From assembly GCA_947493215.1 (NCBI GenBank), contig CANLQE010000001.1, forward strand, positions 1,178,001-1,242,000: a stretch of DNA of 64,000 bases, written 5' to 3'. The DNA comes from an uncultured Sphingomonadaceae bacterium (GTDB lineage Bacteria; Pseudomonadota; Alphaproteobacteria; Sphingomonadales; Sphingomonadaceae). The notes below the pieces were generated by a model. That model had not been told where the DNA came from. It worked only from the letters and a program-made list of their open reading frames with translations, and did no database searches. Made by a program: the position numbers and the translations under genes. This document shows, one piece after another, positions 41,905 to 51,712 of this stretch. The number at the start of each line of letters is the position of its first letter. Positions within the stretch are counted from its first letter, which is position 1.

Positions 41905-42876
41905 TCAGGCGCGGTGCTCGCTTTTGACCCAACGTACGGTGCCGGAAGAGGCGCGCATCACGACGCTTTCGGTTGTCATGACGCCGCTGCGCAGTTTCTT
42001 GACGCCTTCTAAAAGCGAACCATCGGTCACACCAGTTGCGGCAAAAATAACGTCGCCCTTGGCGAGTTCTTTCAGATCATAGACCTTGTCGAGATCTTCA
42101 ATGCCCCATTTGTGCGCGCGTTTGCGTTCGTCATCGTTGCGAAAGGTCAACCGGCCTTTAAACTGTCCGCCGACACAGCGTAGAGCGGCTGCAGCCAACA
42201 CGCCTTCTGGCGCACCGCCGCTGCCCATATACATATCAACGGTTGTTTCTTCGTCGGTCGTCGCGATCACGCCAGCTACATCACCGTCCGGAATGAGCAT
42301 GATGCCGCAACCGATTCCGCGCAGCTCGGAAATAATTTTTTCATGGCGCGGACGATCAAGAACGCAGACGATGATGTCAGCAGGTTCAACGCCTTTTTCC
42401 TTGGCAACGGCTGTGACATTTTCGGTTACAGATTTGTCGAGGTCGATAATATTGTCCGAATAGCCGGGACCAACGGCGAGCTTGTCCATATAAACATCCG
42501 GCGCATTGAGCAGGTTGCCTTTTTCCGCAATGGCCAGAACAGCAAGGGCATTGGCGCCTGCTTTGGCTGTAATCGTTGTGCCTTCCAGTGGGTCCAGCGC
42601 AATATCAATCTCTGGCGATTCGCCGGCGCAGCCATGCCCGACTTTTTCGCCAATAAACAACATGGGTGCTTCGTCGCGTTCACCTTCACCGATAACCACG
42701 GTTCCGCAGATATCCAGCTGATTCAATGCCGCGCGCATCGCTTCCACTGCCGCTGCATCGGCTGCTTTTTCATCACCGCGACCAATTAATTTCGCTGCGG
42801 AAACGGCGGCTGCCTCGGTCACACGCACCATTTCGAGTACCAGGACGCGTTCGAGGATATCACTTGATTTCGGCAT
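41905..42876 (-). CDS. glpX: Class II fructose-1,6-bisphosphatase
   Basis: 323 residues. GlpX signatures are GTVVIGEGERDEAPML, DIALDPLEGTT (the Mg2+ Asp/Glu set) and GSGGAPEGVLAAAALRC. It dephosphorylates fructose-1,6-bisphosphate in gluconeogenesis. The gene sits between hom and recJ, a conserved alphaproteobacterial arrangement here interrupted by a small plus-strand secreted gene and others. Confidence 0.95.
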   Translation of the reverse strand: MPKSSDILERVLVLEMVRVTEAAAVSAAKLIGRGDEKAADAAAVEAMRAALNQLDICGTVVIGEGERDEAPMLFIGEKVGHGCAGESPEIDIALDPLEGTTITAKAGANALAVLAIAEKGNLLNAPDVYMDKLAVGPGYSDNIIDLDKSVTENVTAVAKEKGVEPADIIVCVLDRPRHEKIISELRGIGCGIMLIPDGDVAGVIATTDEETTVDMYMGSGGAPEGVLAAAALRCVGGQFKGRLTFRNDDERKRAHKWGIEDLDKVYDLKELAKGDVIFAATGVTDGSLLEGVKKLRSGVMTTESVVMRASSGTVRWVKSEHRA

Positions 42877-42933
42877 TTGAATGTCTCATCCTTCTGTAAG
42901 GGGCAGATTTTGAACTCTCGATAGGGGAGCCCT

Positions 42934-43428
42934 ATGATAATGTCGAGAAGCCTTGTAATCTTGTCTTTAATCCTAGCACCCGGCGCGGTTATTGAGGCCG
43001 CCCATGCTCAAATAGAGACGGATGACCGTACTCTTGAATTGATCGAAAAGGCGCACCGGCTGGTCGCGGTGGACGCCGATGGTTGTTTGAAAAATACCGA
43101 CCCTGATGAAATTGTGGTTTGCGCATCCTTTGATGCCAATCGTGAATATCGCTTGCCGTTTCCAGAATTAATCGCACGCGAACAGCGGATCAGGGAGCCA
43201 ATCCCGACGGGCAATGCGGAATATGTCAACACCAGGCGCTGCTATGTTGATGCGAGTGAACGCAAATGTTTCAAGGGATTGTCGATGTTAAGCGTTTCCT
43301 TTGGCGGAGCAGGGGGAGGCGTTGGCGGACCAGCAGGAGAGCTGTGGCGGGTTATTACGCCGACAGTACCGGATGAAGATTATGTCAAACAGGTGCAGAT
43401 TAAGGCGAACAAGCCGGAACAAAAATAA
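42934..43428 (+). CDS. Uncharacterised secreted protein
   Basis: 164 residues from ATG 42934 (GGGGAG upstream). A signal peptide ends IEAAHAQ. The mature part has repeated Cys in a pattern ADGCLKN, EIVVCASF, TRRCYVDASERKCF and a Gly-rich stretch (GGAGGGVGGPAG), compatible with two disulfides. I do not recognise a family. It lies divergently between glpX and hom, convergent with hom by a 5-base gap. Confidence 0.72.
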   Translation: MIMSRSLVILSLILAPGAVIEAAHAQIETDDRTLELIEKAHRLVAVDADGCLKNTDPDEIVVCASFDANREYRLPFPELIAREQRIREPIPTGNAEYVNTRRCYVDASERKCFKGLSMLSVSFGGAGGGVGGPAGELWRVITPTVPDEDYVKQVQIKANKPEQK

Positions 43429-43433
43429 CGGCT

Positions 43434-44732
43434 TTAGTCTTCGTCACTCAACAGATGCATAACCACCGGCGCGCCCTGCAGACTGCTTGAGTTTGATAGT
43501 TTTTCAAGGCTCTCAATAACATCGCGTTCCAAGCTTTGATGTGTCACCATGGAAATTAATACCGAGCCTTCGTCGGTTTTTTCGGTCTGGATCAGGCTTT
43601 CGATCGATACTTTGGCATCGCGCATTGCGGCAGTTATCTCTGCTAACACCCCGGGTTTGTCGGCCACTACGAAGCGGATGTAGCTTTTCCCGGTACGATT
43701 ACCACTTTCCGCTCGTTCGCTCTGGGCCATTTGGTCCACCGGCATTGCGAAAACCGTGCCGCTTTCCCCCCGCGCAATGTCGATCAGGTCTGCCACAACC
43801 GCAGAAGCCGTCGGGCCATCACCGGCACCGGCGCCCTGAAACATAAGTCGTCCCGAAAAATTGCCTTCGGCAACCACGGCATTTGTCGACCCTTCAATAT
43901 GGGCGAGCGGGTGATTTTCGGGCACAAGATAGGGATTGACCCGCTGGAATAGTTTGCCGCCATCGATGCGCGCCATGCCGAGCAGGCGAATGCGATAGCC
44001 CAAGGCTTTGGCCTGCCCAATATCAGCCGCCATGATGCTGCGAATTCCGGCCACCTCAACGCCTTCAAAATCGACCGCCGTGCCGAAGGATAAGGCCGCG
44101 AGAATTGCCAGCTTGTGAGCAGCATCGACACCGTCAATATCAAAGCTGGGATCGGCTTCGGCATAGCCCAGGTCCTGAGCGTCCTTCAAAACCGCATTGA
44201 AATCGCTGCCATGCTTTTCCATCGTCGCGAGGATATAATTGCAAGTTCCGTTCAGGATCCCATAAACACGTTCGATCCGATTGGCCGACGCGCCATCACG
44301 CAATCCTTTAATAACCGGAATCCCGCCAGCGACCGCGGCTTCATATTTTAGGGCAACGCCTTTGTCTTCGGCTATAGTGGCAAGCTCCATCCCGTGATGG
44401 GCGATCATCGCTTTGTTGGCCGTGACAAAAGTTTTTCCATGGCTCAAGCTGTTGCGAGCCAGTTCAAGAGACGGACCATCAGAGCCGCCAATCATTTCAA
44501 CGACGCAATCAACCTCTGGATCGGTAGCAAAGTCGTTCATATCATCGACCCATTTATAGGGACTCAGGTCAATACCACGATCGCGATTCCGGTCACGCGC
44601 AGAAACGGCAACGACGGAGATCGGCCGTCCAGCACGCTGCGCGATCATTGCTCCATTTTCATTGATCAGGCGAATTACGCCGGAACCAACGGTGCCAAGG
44701 CCAGCCAAAGCGATGCGGAGAGGTGTTGTCAT
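43434..44732 (-). CDS. hom: Homoserine dehydrogenase
   Basis: 432 residues: an N-terminal Rossmann domain (IALAGLGTVGSGVIRLINE), the catalytic domain (GILNGTCNYILATM, DPSFDIDGVDAAHKLAILAAL) and a C-terminal ACT domain (VADKPGVLAEITAAMRDAKVSIESLI) for allosteric feedback, probably by threonine. It reduces aspartate semialdehyde to homoserine for threonine and methionine synthesis. No riboswitch-like structure is obvious in the 137 bases upstream. Confidence 0.95.
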   Translation of the reverse strand: MTTPLRIALAGLGTVGSGVIRLINENGAMIAQRAGRPISVVAVSARDRNRDRGIDLSPYKWVDDMNDFATDPEVDCVVEMIGGSDGPSLELARNSLSHGKTFVTANKAMIAHHGMELATIAEDKGVALKYEAAVAGGIPVIKGLRDGASANRIERVYGILNGTCNYILATMEKHGSDFNAVLKDAQDLGYAEADPSFDIDGVDAAHKLAILAALSFGTAVDFEGVEVAGIRSIMAADIGQAKALGYRIRLLGMARIDGGKLFQRVNPYLVPENHPLAHIEGSTNAVVAEGNFSGRLMFQGAGAGDGPTASAVVADLIDIARGESGTVFAMPVDQMAQSERAESGNRTGKSYIRFVVADKPGVLAEITAAMRDAKVSIESLIQTEKTDEGSVLISMVTHQSLERDVIESLEKLSNSSSLQGAPVVMHLLSDED

Positions 44733-44869
44733 GATGGAAGCCTTGAATACGAGCTAATGGGCCAGATGATTTGAAATATGCGCCCGTTTAATAGCGCCGC
44801 AGCACCATATTGCCAGCCTGTATATTAGTAAGCCGTTTTACGCAGTACCCACATTGGTTTTCTACCTTA

Positions 44870-45721
44870 CTATAAGGTCCGATATTCCGGTGGCCGGGAT
44901 CGAGGGCAATTTCCCAAATCTTGTACGACTAGATTATAGTCCCGGCGCGCCTGATTAGCATTGGCGGCAGAATCGCCTGTCAGGGACTCCTCCGGCAGTG
45001 ATTTTGGCAGGAAGCAAGCCAATCGATACCATAGTAAGGAGTTCCGCACCGGCGCCCGCGCGGCTTCATCTACAATTTCGCTGAGCGATACGGCCCAGAC
45101 CTTTTTCTGGCCTTCGCGACTCAATATCGTGATGGAAACAGGGTCATTCGTGACAGTTTCCAAGAAAATTTGCGTTTCTCCCTCGCCGATAATGGTGCCG
45201 GGAACATGAAAAGCGCTGCCGATGCGCGCTATGGCCGGTGCCGCGTTGCGCGCAACAATCTCGCGCACAATCTTGCGAATCCGCTGATCTCTGGCTGCTG
45301 TCCAAGCGATCTGTGCATCGCGGGCGGCAAGCTGCACACTACCATTAGTCGCGGCAAGGTTGCGCGCGAAAATGATGAACGACTTTTTCTTGATCTTTGG
45401 CGCGCGTCCGCGCTCGTCAACCGGTAGATCGATTACGTAGCGAATCGTCTCTGGTATTCCGCCTTGTCCGCGAATCAGCGCATTGGTTGAGGCCACAATA
45501 TAATATCTTTTGGTCCCTGCCGGAGCATCTGGGGCCCGTTCTGGATCAACTTTGATCGCTTCTTTAACCGTAATATGGGCAATGATTGGCGCATTGACAC
45601 TCAAGTCCGCCAAATCGGCATATTGTAATGGATCAGCGGCCACGCTGGATTGAGAAAAGGCAGGAAAAACTCCTGTTAACGTCCAGAATAGAGCTATGGT
45701 CGCGATCAGAGTCTTATGCAT
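44870..45721 (-). CDS. Uncharacterised exported protein
   Basis: 283 residues with a signal peptide (MHKTLIATIALFWTLTGVFPAFSQ). The mature part is mixed alpha/beta with ADLSVNAPIIAHITVKEAIKV, KKKSFIIFARN and a basic region IRKIVREIV, and a late Cys pair around YRLACFLPK and LGNCPRS. I do not recognise a family; similar proteins occur in sphingomonads as far as I recall. Divergent from tonB. Confidence 0.7.
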   Translation of the reverse strand: MHKTLIATIALFWTLTGVFPAFSQSSVAADPLQYADLADLSVNAPIIAHITVKEAIKVDPERAPDAPAGTKRYYIVASTNALIRGQGGIPETIRYVIDLPVDERGRAPKIKKKSFIIFARNLAATNGSVQLAARDAQIAWTAARDQRIRKIVREIVARNAAPAIARIGSAFHVPGTIIGEGETQIFLETVTNDPVSITILSREGQKKVWAVSLSEIVDEAARAPVRNSLLWYRLACFLPKSLPEESLTGDSAANANQARRDYNLVVQDLGNCPRSRPPEYRTL

Positions 45722-45984
45722 GATGTTCCTGTAAAGTTCCGCTTTGAGAGGGTTGATAGATAAGCCTTATAGTGCGTTTTTGACAGCTTAATCTATGCTG
45801 AACTAACAAAGCGATTGCCTGACTCCATCTACCGCGTTAAAACATTTTTAAGACGGCTTTCACCGCAACGAAAAGCTGTTATGCGGAATCAAGGGATCAC
45901 TGTGGGCTACTTTCCATTGGTGTTTACCATCTACCTTTTGCGAGGTTGTGATTCCTGAGGGAAGAAAAGGAGTTATGTTTCTGA

Positions 45985-46644
45985 ATGGCTTATGCTGACC
46001 AACAACAAATGAGTTCGAGCAAGATAGTATCTATTATTCTTGTCGTCCTTATTCACGCGCTGTTTGGATATGCTTTGGTGACCGGACTGGCTTATAGTGC
46101 CGTTAAGAAAGTGGCATCAGAGCTGGATATGATCGATATCCAAGAAGAAGAACCGCCCGAAGAGATTGAGGAGCCACCACCGCCGCCGCCGGATCAGCCT
46201 ATTGAGCCGCCGCCAGTGGTAACGCCTCCACCGATCGTGACGCCGCCATCGGCGCCCCGGCCGGTTATATCGACACAGCCAGTAGCGCCTCCAGTGGTAG
46301 CGCCCGTGGTTGCTGCACCACCACCACCACCGCCACCGCCGCCACCGCAGCGGGCGAATCCGGAGCCACGTGGCAATCCTGGTAACTGGGCTAATGCTAA
46401 CGACTATCCTTCACGGGCTCTGCGTGAGGAGCGCGAAGGCACGACTAGCTTCCGGGTTACGGTTGGCGCAAATGGCCGTGTTGCAGATTGCCAGATTACA
46501 GGGTCAAGTGGCCACTCTGATTTGGACGCCGCGACTTGCAAGAACATCAAGCGTCGCGCGCGGTTCCGTCCGGCGCTCGATAGTGCTGGTAACAAGGTTG
46601 CCGGAACATGGTCTAGTCGTGTCCGTTGGCAGATACCGAAATAA
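45985..46644 (+). CDS. tonB: TonB energy transducer
   Basis: 219 residues: an N-terminal membrane anchor (IILVVLIHALFGYALVTGL), a Pro/Glu-rich periplasmic spacer with poly-Pro runs (about 45-130) and the C-terminal TonB fold (YPSRALREEREGTTSFRVTV, ITGSSGHSDLDAATCKNIKRRARFRPA). It passes proton-motive force to outer-membrane receptors such as the one at 23643-26024. First gene of tonB-exbB-exbD-exbD. Confidence 0.93.
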   Translation: MAYADQQQMSSSKIVSIILVVLIHALFGYALVTGLAYSAVKKVASELDMIDIQEEEPPEEIEEPPPPPPDQPIEPPPVVTPPPIVTPPSAPRPVISTQPVAPPVVAPVVAAPPPPPPPPPPQRANPEPRGNPGNWANANDYPSRALREEREGTTSFRVTVGANGRVADCQITGSSGHSDLDAATCKNIKRRARFRPALDSAGNKVAGTWSSRVRWQIPK

Positions 46645-46730
46645 TATGAACCGTGGTGGGACACGTTATTTATGGGTTCTGCTGCAAAAATTGTTTTTGA
46701 ATTCTAATCTATCCTTGAGGGGAATATATA

Positions 46731-47501
46731 ATGTTTATTGAAATTTTAGCGGCTGCTGGATCAACAGCTCCGAAGAACGCATTCGGTTTTTGGGAAGCAA
46801 TGGAACAGGGCGGTGTCATCGCTTGGACCGTACTTGCCATTCTTGCCATTATGTCCGTTTCTTCCTTCTACATCCTGTTTTCCAAATTGTTCGAACAGAA
46901 CAAGGTTATGAAACAGGGCCAAGCCGCTCGCGCTTCTTTCTGGAAAGCAAATAGCTTGAAAGAAGGCGCTGCCAAGTTGGACAAAAATAGTGCTTATCGT
47001 CAGATTGTCGACGATGGCATCAAGGCTGAAGACGATCACGCCCGTTTGACAGATCCTGTGGAAGCCCATGATTGGATGCACAATTCGCTGCATCGTTCAC
47101 AGGCATTGATTAACTCCAAATTGGCGACTGGCCTCCCATGGCTTGCAACGGTTGGTGCAACGTCACCATTTATCGGTCTGTTCGGTACGGTTATCGGTAT
47201 TTATCGCGCGCTGATCAAAATTGGTATTGCTGGTCAGGCATCTATTGATGCTGTTGCTGGTCCAGTTGGTGAAGCTTTGATCATGACCGCACTGGGTCTT
47301 GGTGTGGCTGTTCCTGCCGTTCTTGCCTATAACTGGCTGCAAGGTCGTAACAAGCGCATCGCAGAAGATCTTAGCGATTTTGCCAACGATGTTCTCGGTT
47401 ATATTTCATCCGACGGTGCTGTGAAGCCATCTCCTGCCAAAGGCGGCATGCAGGCGAAACCTGCAACCGCCGCTGCAGCGAAGCCAGCTGTAAAGAAATA
47501 A
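46731..47501 (+). CDS. exbB: ExbB/MotA/TolQ-type proton channel
   Basis: 256 residues with three membrane helices. WTVLAILAIMSVSSFYILFSKLF is the first, LPWLATVGATSPFIGLFGTVIGIYRAL the hallmark second, and GEALIMTALGLGVAVPAVLAYNWL the third. GAGGGG-type SD (GAGGGG) 9 bases before the ATG. The C-terminus is Ala/Lys-rich. Forms the ring with ExbD that energises TonB. Confidence 0.93.
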   Translation: MFIEILAAAGSTAPKNAFGFWEAMEQGGVIAWTVLAILAIMSVSSFYILFSKLFEQNKVMKQGQAARASFWKANSLKEGAAKLDKNSAYRQIVDDGIKAEDDHARLTDPVEAHDWMHNSLHRSQALINSKLATGLPWLATVGATSPFIGLFGTVIGIYRALIKIGIAGQASIDAVAGPVGEALIMTALGLGVAVPAVLAYNWLQGRNKRIAEDLSDFANDVLGYISSDGAVKPSPAKGGMQAKPATAAAAKPAVKK

Positions 47502-47631
47502 GGTGCTAGCCAGGCCGTTTGCTCTAGGAAATTAATTTCTCTGCAAACGGCTTTGGCGGCCCCTCATTTTCGGAAAGTGCAGGTTTTTCCTGCCATTTCG
47601 ATAAAGCATATTTTTGAGAGGATAGAATCTT

Positions 47632-48153
47632 ATGGCGATGAATGTTGGGGACGGCGGCGGAGTAGAAACTCCTCTATCGGACATTAACACGACCCCGCTC
47701 GTGGACGTCATGCTGGTTTTGCTGATCATTTTCTTGATCGCTGTTCCAGTGGTGATCCAGACAGTGGAGCTAGAACTGCCGGTTCTACCGTTTGAAGTGA
47801 CGACAACCAAACCGGAAAATGTTTTGCTGGCGGTCACGACGACCGACTCAGCAGGGCGCGATCCCGGCGACCCCGATTTTTCGGGCGCTAACCCAGGCGG
47901 CAATTGTCGGATTTATTGGAACACGACACCGATCGATTCTAATGAATTGGTACAAAGAGCTGTGACCCAGTTGGAAAACCAGATTGAAGCTTTTGGCGGC
48001 GTGGAGAATATGACACCAGAAGATATGCCTGAAGTGCATATCCGTGGTGACATCAACACCCCATACCGGTGCATTGGCGGCGCAATATTTGCCATGCAAC
48101 GTGCGGGTTTTGCCAAGGTCGGGTTCTTGTCTACACCGATTGCAGTTGAATAG
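47632..48153 (+). CDS. exbD: ExbD-type biopolymer transport protein, first copy
   Basis: 173 residues. The cytosolic lead LSDINTTPLVDVMLVLLIIFLIAVPV holds the conserved Asp of the ExbD helix. The periplasmic domain carries an unusual Cys-containing insert (GGNCRIYWNTTPID) and a second Cys in PYRCIGGAIFAMQRAGFAKVGF. Partner of ExbB. Confidence 0.92.
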   Translation: MAMNVGDGGGVETPLSDINTTPLVDVMLVLLIIFLIAVPVVIQTVELELPVLPFEVTTTKPENVLLAVTTTDSAGRDPGDPDFSGANPGGNCRIYWNTTPIDSNELVQRAVTQLENQIEAFGGVENMTPEDMPEVHIRGDINTPYRCIGGAIFAMQRAGFAKVGFLSTPIAVE

Positions 48154-48196
48154 CCTGATACGGCATCAAGTTTAGAGTATTTAAGGAGACGCACTA

Positions 48197-48649
48197 ATGG
48201 CTATGAGCGGCGGCAGCGATGATGGCACCCCGATGATGGAAATGAACACGACGCCGTTGATCGACGTCCTGCTCGTTCTCCTCATCATGTTCATTATTAC
48301 AATTCCGGTCCAGACCCATGCGGTTAAACTGGACCTGCCTGTGGATGATCCGAATCCACCACCACCACCACCAATTGAACCTGACAAAAACCGTCTGGGC
48401 ATCACACCGACAAACCAGATATTGTGGAACGATGTTCCTGTGACTTTGAATCAGGTAAAAACCTATTTGGCACAGACCAAGTCTATGGTTCCAGAGCCTG
48501 AACTGCAGTTCCAACCGGATGCTGTCAGTGCTTATCTGACCGTTGACCGTGTCTTGGCCGAGATCAAGGATAGCGGCGTCACCAAATTCGGTTTTGTTGG
48601 TAATGAGCAATATGCCAGCTTTGGTAAGGCAGCCCGTTTGCCAAACTAA
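48197..48649 (+). CDS. exbD: ExbD-type biopolymer transport protein, second copy
   Basis: 150 residues, AAGGAGA before the ATG. MEMNTTPLIDVLLVLLIMFIITIPV is the membrane helix with the key Asp, followed by a short poly-Pro segment and the periplasmic domain ending AKFGF-type VTKFGFVGNEQYASF. A second ExbD next to the first is common in sphingomonads and may give hetero-oligomers. Confidence 0.92.
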   Translation: MAMSGGSDDGTPMMEMNTTPLIDVLLVLLIMFIITIPVQTHAVKLDLPVDDPNPPPPPPIEPDKNRLGITPTNQILWNDVPVTLNQVKTYLAQTKSMVPEPELQFQPDAVSAYLTVDRVLAEIKDSGVTKFGFVGNEQYASFGKAARLPN

Positions 48650-48668
48650 AACGAGCTAAAATATTTTT

Positions 48669-48700
48669 GAAAGGGCGGTGGAGCGATCCATCGCCCTTTC
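48669..48700 (+). terminator. Rho-independent terminator of the tonB operon
   Basis: A perfect 14-bp stem (one G-T pair), GAAAGGGCGGTGGA pairing with TCCATCGCCCTTTC, around a GCGA tetraloop, followed by TGTTTAT. It lies 20 bases after the second exbD stop. Confidence 0.9.
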
Positions 48701-48967
48701 TGTTTATATCGTGCGCAATATTACGTTCCGGACGCTCCGCCAGCCTGCTATTCCCCAGCGCGGGAGACGTGCGTACTTGTGACGCCGTTGAGCCTAGATA
48801 TCACCCGGTCAAAACAGTTGGGAGCAGCCAGGCATTGGCCTGCCGGTTCTGTCTCTCTCCACATGGAACGACGATCTGCATGCCCGCCGACATAAGGCCC
48901 TGCTAGGCCTTATGTGCACAAAAAGCCGTACATTGCAGGATAGAGCCCGCTTAGCAGCTATACAGCG
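48701..48967. other. Gap with one perfect 10-bp hairpin
   Basis: Contains ACATAAGGCC and GGCCTTATGT around CTGCTA (48890-48915), a perfect stem in front of the convergent ABC transporter's 3' end; no T-run follows on the minus strand. No gene is seen in the rest. Confidence 0.5.
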
Positions 48968-50797
48968 TTAGATCGCGACTTTTGCTTGGGATTTTTCGCC
49001 GCCATTAAACTGCAACTCAGCTAGCTTAGCGTAGAGACCGCTCTGGGTGATAAGACTGTCATGATCGCCTTGTTCGACAATCTTTCCATCATCCATCACG
49101 ATGATCCGGTCTGCCGATCGGATGGTCGCTAAACGGTGGGCGATGACAATGGTTGTGCGGTCGCGCATCAGCCGGTCCAGCGCATCCTGCACCAGCTTTT
49201 CACTCTCCGCATCCAGCGCTGAGGTTGCTTCGTCGAGCAGCAAGATCGGTGTCTGCCGCAGCAAAGCCCTCGCAATCGCGACACGCTGGCGTTGGCCCCC
49301 GGACAAGCGGGTGCCTGCTTCGCCCATGAAGCTATCGAGCCCCTCGGGCAGATCGCGCAGGAATTTCTCCGCATTGGCCGCGCGCGCCGCCGCCCAAATC
49401 TCTTCGTCCGTCGCTTCCCATTTTCCGTAACGCAAATTGTCTCGAGCAGAGGCGGCGAACAACACGGTATCTTGCGGCACCAGCGCCATGCGTTCCCTGA
49501 TGTCGGCGGGATCGGCAGAGGGCAGGGCAACGCCGTCAATCCGGACGCTACCGCTTTGCGGATCATAAAAGCGCTGCGCGAGTTGGAACAGCGTGGATTT
49601 GCCCGCGCCGGAAGGGCCAACAACCGCGACAGTTTCGCCCGGTGATACTTTCAGTGAGAAATTCTTGAGCGCCGCCGTTTCCAAACGCGTGGGATAGGCA
49701 AAGCTCACATTATCAAATGAAATCTGCCCTCGCGGCGGTTCCGGCAGCGCGATAGGCGCGGCTGGTGCGGCAATGCCAGGCTCTTCGGACAGCAATTCTG
49801 CCAAACGCCCGGCAGCACCTGCCGCGCGTAGGAGATCACCATAAACCTCGGTGAGAGCGCCGAAGGAACCCGCCACCAAGCCGCCGGTCAGAACGAACGC
49901 GGCTATCGTACCACCGGAAATGCTGCCATCAGCTACCCCGATCGCACCGCGCCACATCAACAATGTAATGCCGGTAAATACCAATGCGATGACTACGGCG
50001 GTTAAAGCGGCACGCAGCCTGATCCGCCGTTTGGCCGTGTCAAAGGTGGTTTCGACGGCGCCGCCGAATCTTTCCTGCTCGCGGGTTTCCTGACCAAAGG
50101 CCTGGACAATTTTCATTGCGCCCAATGTTTCCGATACCATGGCACCGACATCGGCAACCCGGTCCTGACTGAACCGCGAGACATTGCTGAGTTTGCGGCC
50201 AATGAAAACAATTGGCAAAATGACGATAGGAATACCGAGCAACAGTCCCGCCGTTAGGGCCGGGGCCAGCGTGAACAGAAAAATAATACCGCCGATACCG
50301 ATAATGATATTGCGCAAGGCAACTGATACAGTGGTGCCAACGGTTTGTTCGATAACGGCGGTATCGGATGTCATTCGCGATGCAATTTCCGATGGACGGT
50401 TTTCTTCAAAAAACCCAGGAGCAAGGCGCAGCAAATTGCGCTGAACGGCGAGTCTGATATCGGCCACGACCCGTTCGCCAAGCCAGCTGACAAAATAGAA
50501 ACGCAGCGCTGTGGCAACGGCCAATATGGCAACAATCACCAACAGGATCTGGAAATAAGGCGCAATATCGGTGCCGCCGGACGCAAAACCCTCGTCAACA
50601 ATCGACTTGAAACCCCATGGAATAGCCAATGTTGCCATGGCGGCGACAAATAACGAAACTGCCGCAAAGGCTATCTGCCGCGGGTAACAAATGGCGCGAT
50701 CCCAAACCATCCGCAAATTGCCTATTTTCTTGGTTGCCGGTTTTTCTGTCTCTGACGGTTCCTTTTCAGGGGCATTGTCATTGGTATTTTTACTCAT
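48968..50797 (-). CDS. ABC exporter of the MsbA/Atm1 type (TM + ATPase)
   Basis: 609 residues from ATG 50797 (AGGGGC upstream); the longer frame starting at 50872 lacks support. Six membrane helices are followed by the nucleotide-binding domain with Walker A GPSGAGKST, signature LSGGQRQRVAIARALL and Walker B ILLLDEATSALD. A half-transporter that works as a homodimer; lipid or peptide export is likely, the substrate is not certain. Confidence 0.92.
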   Translation of the reverse strand: MSKNTNDNAPEKEPSETEKPATKKIGNLRMVWDRAICYPRQIAFAAVSLFVAAMATLAIPWGFKSIVDEGFASGGTDIAPYFQILLVIVAILAVATALRFYFVSWLGERVVADIRLAVQRNLLRLAPGFFEENRPSEIASRMTSDTAVIEQTVGTTVSVALRNIIIGIGGIIFLFTLAPALTAGLLLGIPIVILPIVFIGRKLSNVSRFSQDRVADVGAMVSETLGAMKIVQAFGQETREQERFGGAVETTFDTAKRRIRLRAALTAVVIALVFTGITLLMWRGAIGVADGSISGGTIAAFVLTGGLVAGSFGALTEVYGDLLRAAGAAGRLAELLSEEPGIAAPAAPIALPEPPRGQISFDNVSFAYPTRLETAALKNFSLKVSPGETVAVVGPSGAGKSTLFQLAQRFYDPQSGSVRIDGVALPSADPADIRERMALVPQDTVLFAASARDNLRYGKWEATDEEIWAAARAANAEKFLRDLPEGLDSFMGEAGTRLSGGQRQRVAIARALLRQTPILLLDEATSALDAESEKLVQDALDRLMRDRTTIVIAHRLATIRSADRIIVMDDGKIVEQGDHDSLITQSGLYAKLAELQFNGGEKSQAKVAI

Positions 50798-51106
50798 AAG
50801 CAAAGCCCCTAGCAGCCCGATCTTTGGGCCACAATCCTGTTGGCGGTCGGAAGTGGAAGGGAAGTCTTCCACGTTATCGACCAGTATTTACTAGATAGGG
50901 TTTAATCGTCCGATGCCAAGCACCAGTCAGGCTGAACGACCCAAATGGGGATCATTGCCTGTGTTTACCCAACTGACTGGTCCAACACACTGGCAAAGCG
51001 GCGTGATATTGCCTAAGAAACCAACATAATATAGCGGTTTTCGGCTGTATGATTCGCTCTGAACGTTGGATAAGGCGAGGGGCATATTGGGTTAAGGGAA
51101 TATAGC

Positions 51107-51655
51107 GTGAACCAGATCGCATCCAAAGGCCAATTGCGTATGTCACTGTTGCGCTGGGCCTTGTTCATCGTTCCGGTGATCGTCGTGCTCGGTTTTATAT
51201 CGGGACAGGTCGCAGGATCAGGCGAAGAAAACCGCTGGTTTCAAGCGCTAGTGAAACCCGAGGCACAGCCGCCTGGCTGGATGTTCGGTGTCGCTTGGAC
51301 GATCCTCTATATTATGATGGGCATTGCACTGGCGATGATATTGCATGCGCGCGGCGCCCCGTTGCGCGGTGTCGCCATCATATTGTTTCTAGCACAATAT
51401 GCGCTCAACCTGTTCTGGTCACCGTTATTTTTCGGCATGCATCAGATATCTGCCGCCTTTTGGTTGCTCATCACGATTTTCGCGCTGGCTTTTGTCACAA
51501 CCTTGGTGTTTGGACGGATACGAAAAGCCGCTGCCTGGTTGATGGTTCCTTATCTGGCATGGCTCTGTTTCGCCGGGATATTGAACAAGCAGATTGTTGA
51601 CCTTAATCCCGGTGCTGAAACTCTTGTCGTACCGGCGGCCAGTACCCAGATATAA
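51107..51655 (+). CDS. tspO: TspO/MBR family protein
   Basis: 182 residues from a GTG start with AAGGGA 8 bases upstream. Five membrane helices and the motifs NRWFQALVKPEAQPPGWMFGVAWTIL-style opening, QYALNLFWSPLFFGMHQI and VPYLAWLCFAGILN-type helix are TspO hallmarks. Binds porphyrins or cholesterol-like ligands; in alphaproteobacteria it modulates tetrapyrrole regulation. Confidence 0.92.
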   Translation: MNQIASKGQLRMSLLRWALFIVPVIVVLGFISGQVAGSGEENRWFQALVKPEAQPPGWMFGVAWTILYIMMGIALAMILHARGAPLRGVAIILFLAQYALNLFWSPLFFGMHQISAAFWLLITIFALAFVTTLVFGRIRKAAAWLMVPYLAWLCFAGILNKQIVDLNPGAETLVVPAASTQI

Positions 51656-51712
51656 TATATACCCAGATATAAATAGATTTCCAAAGCCTCACCCCCAGAC
51701 GGAGTAATTGAC

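Noticed and set aside
46194-46376. Antisense frame with long Gly runs
   Set aside because: It is the complement of the tonB proline spacer; the composition is a shadow of the real gene.
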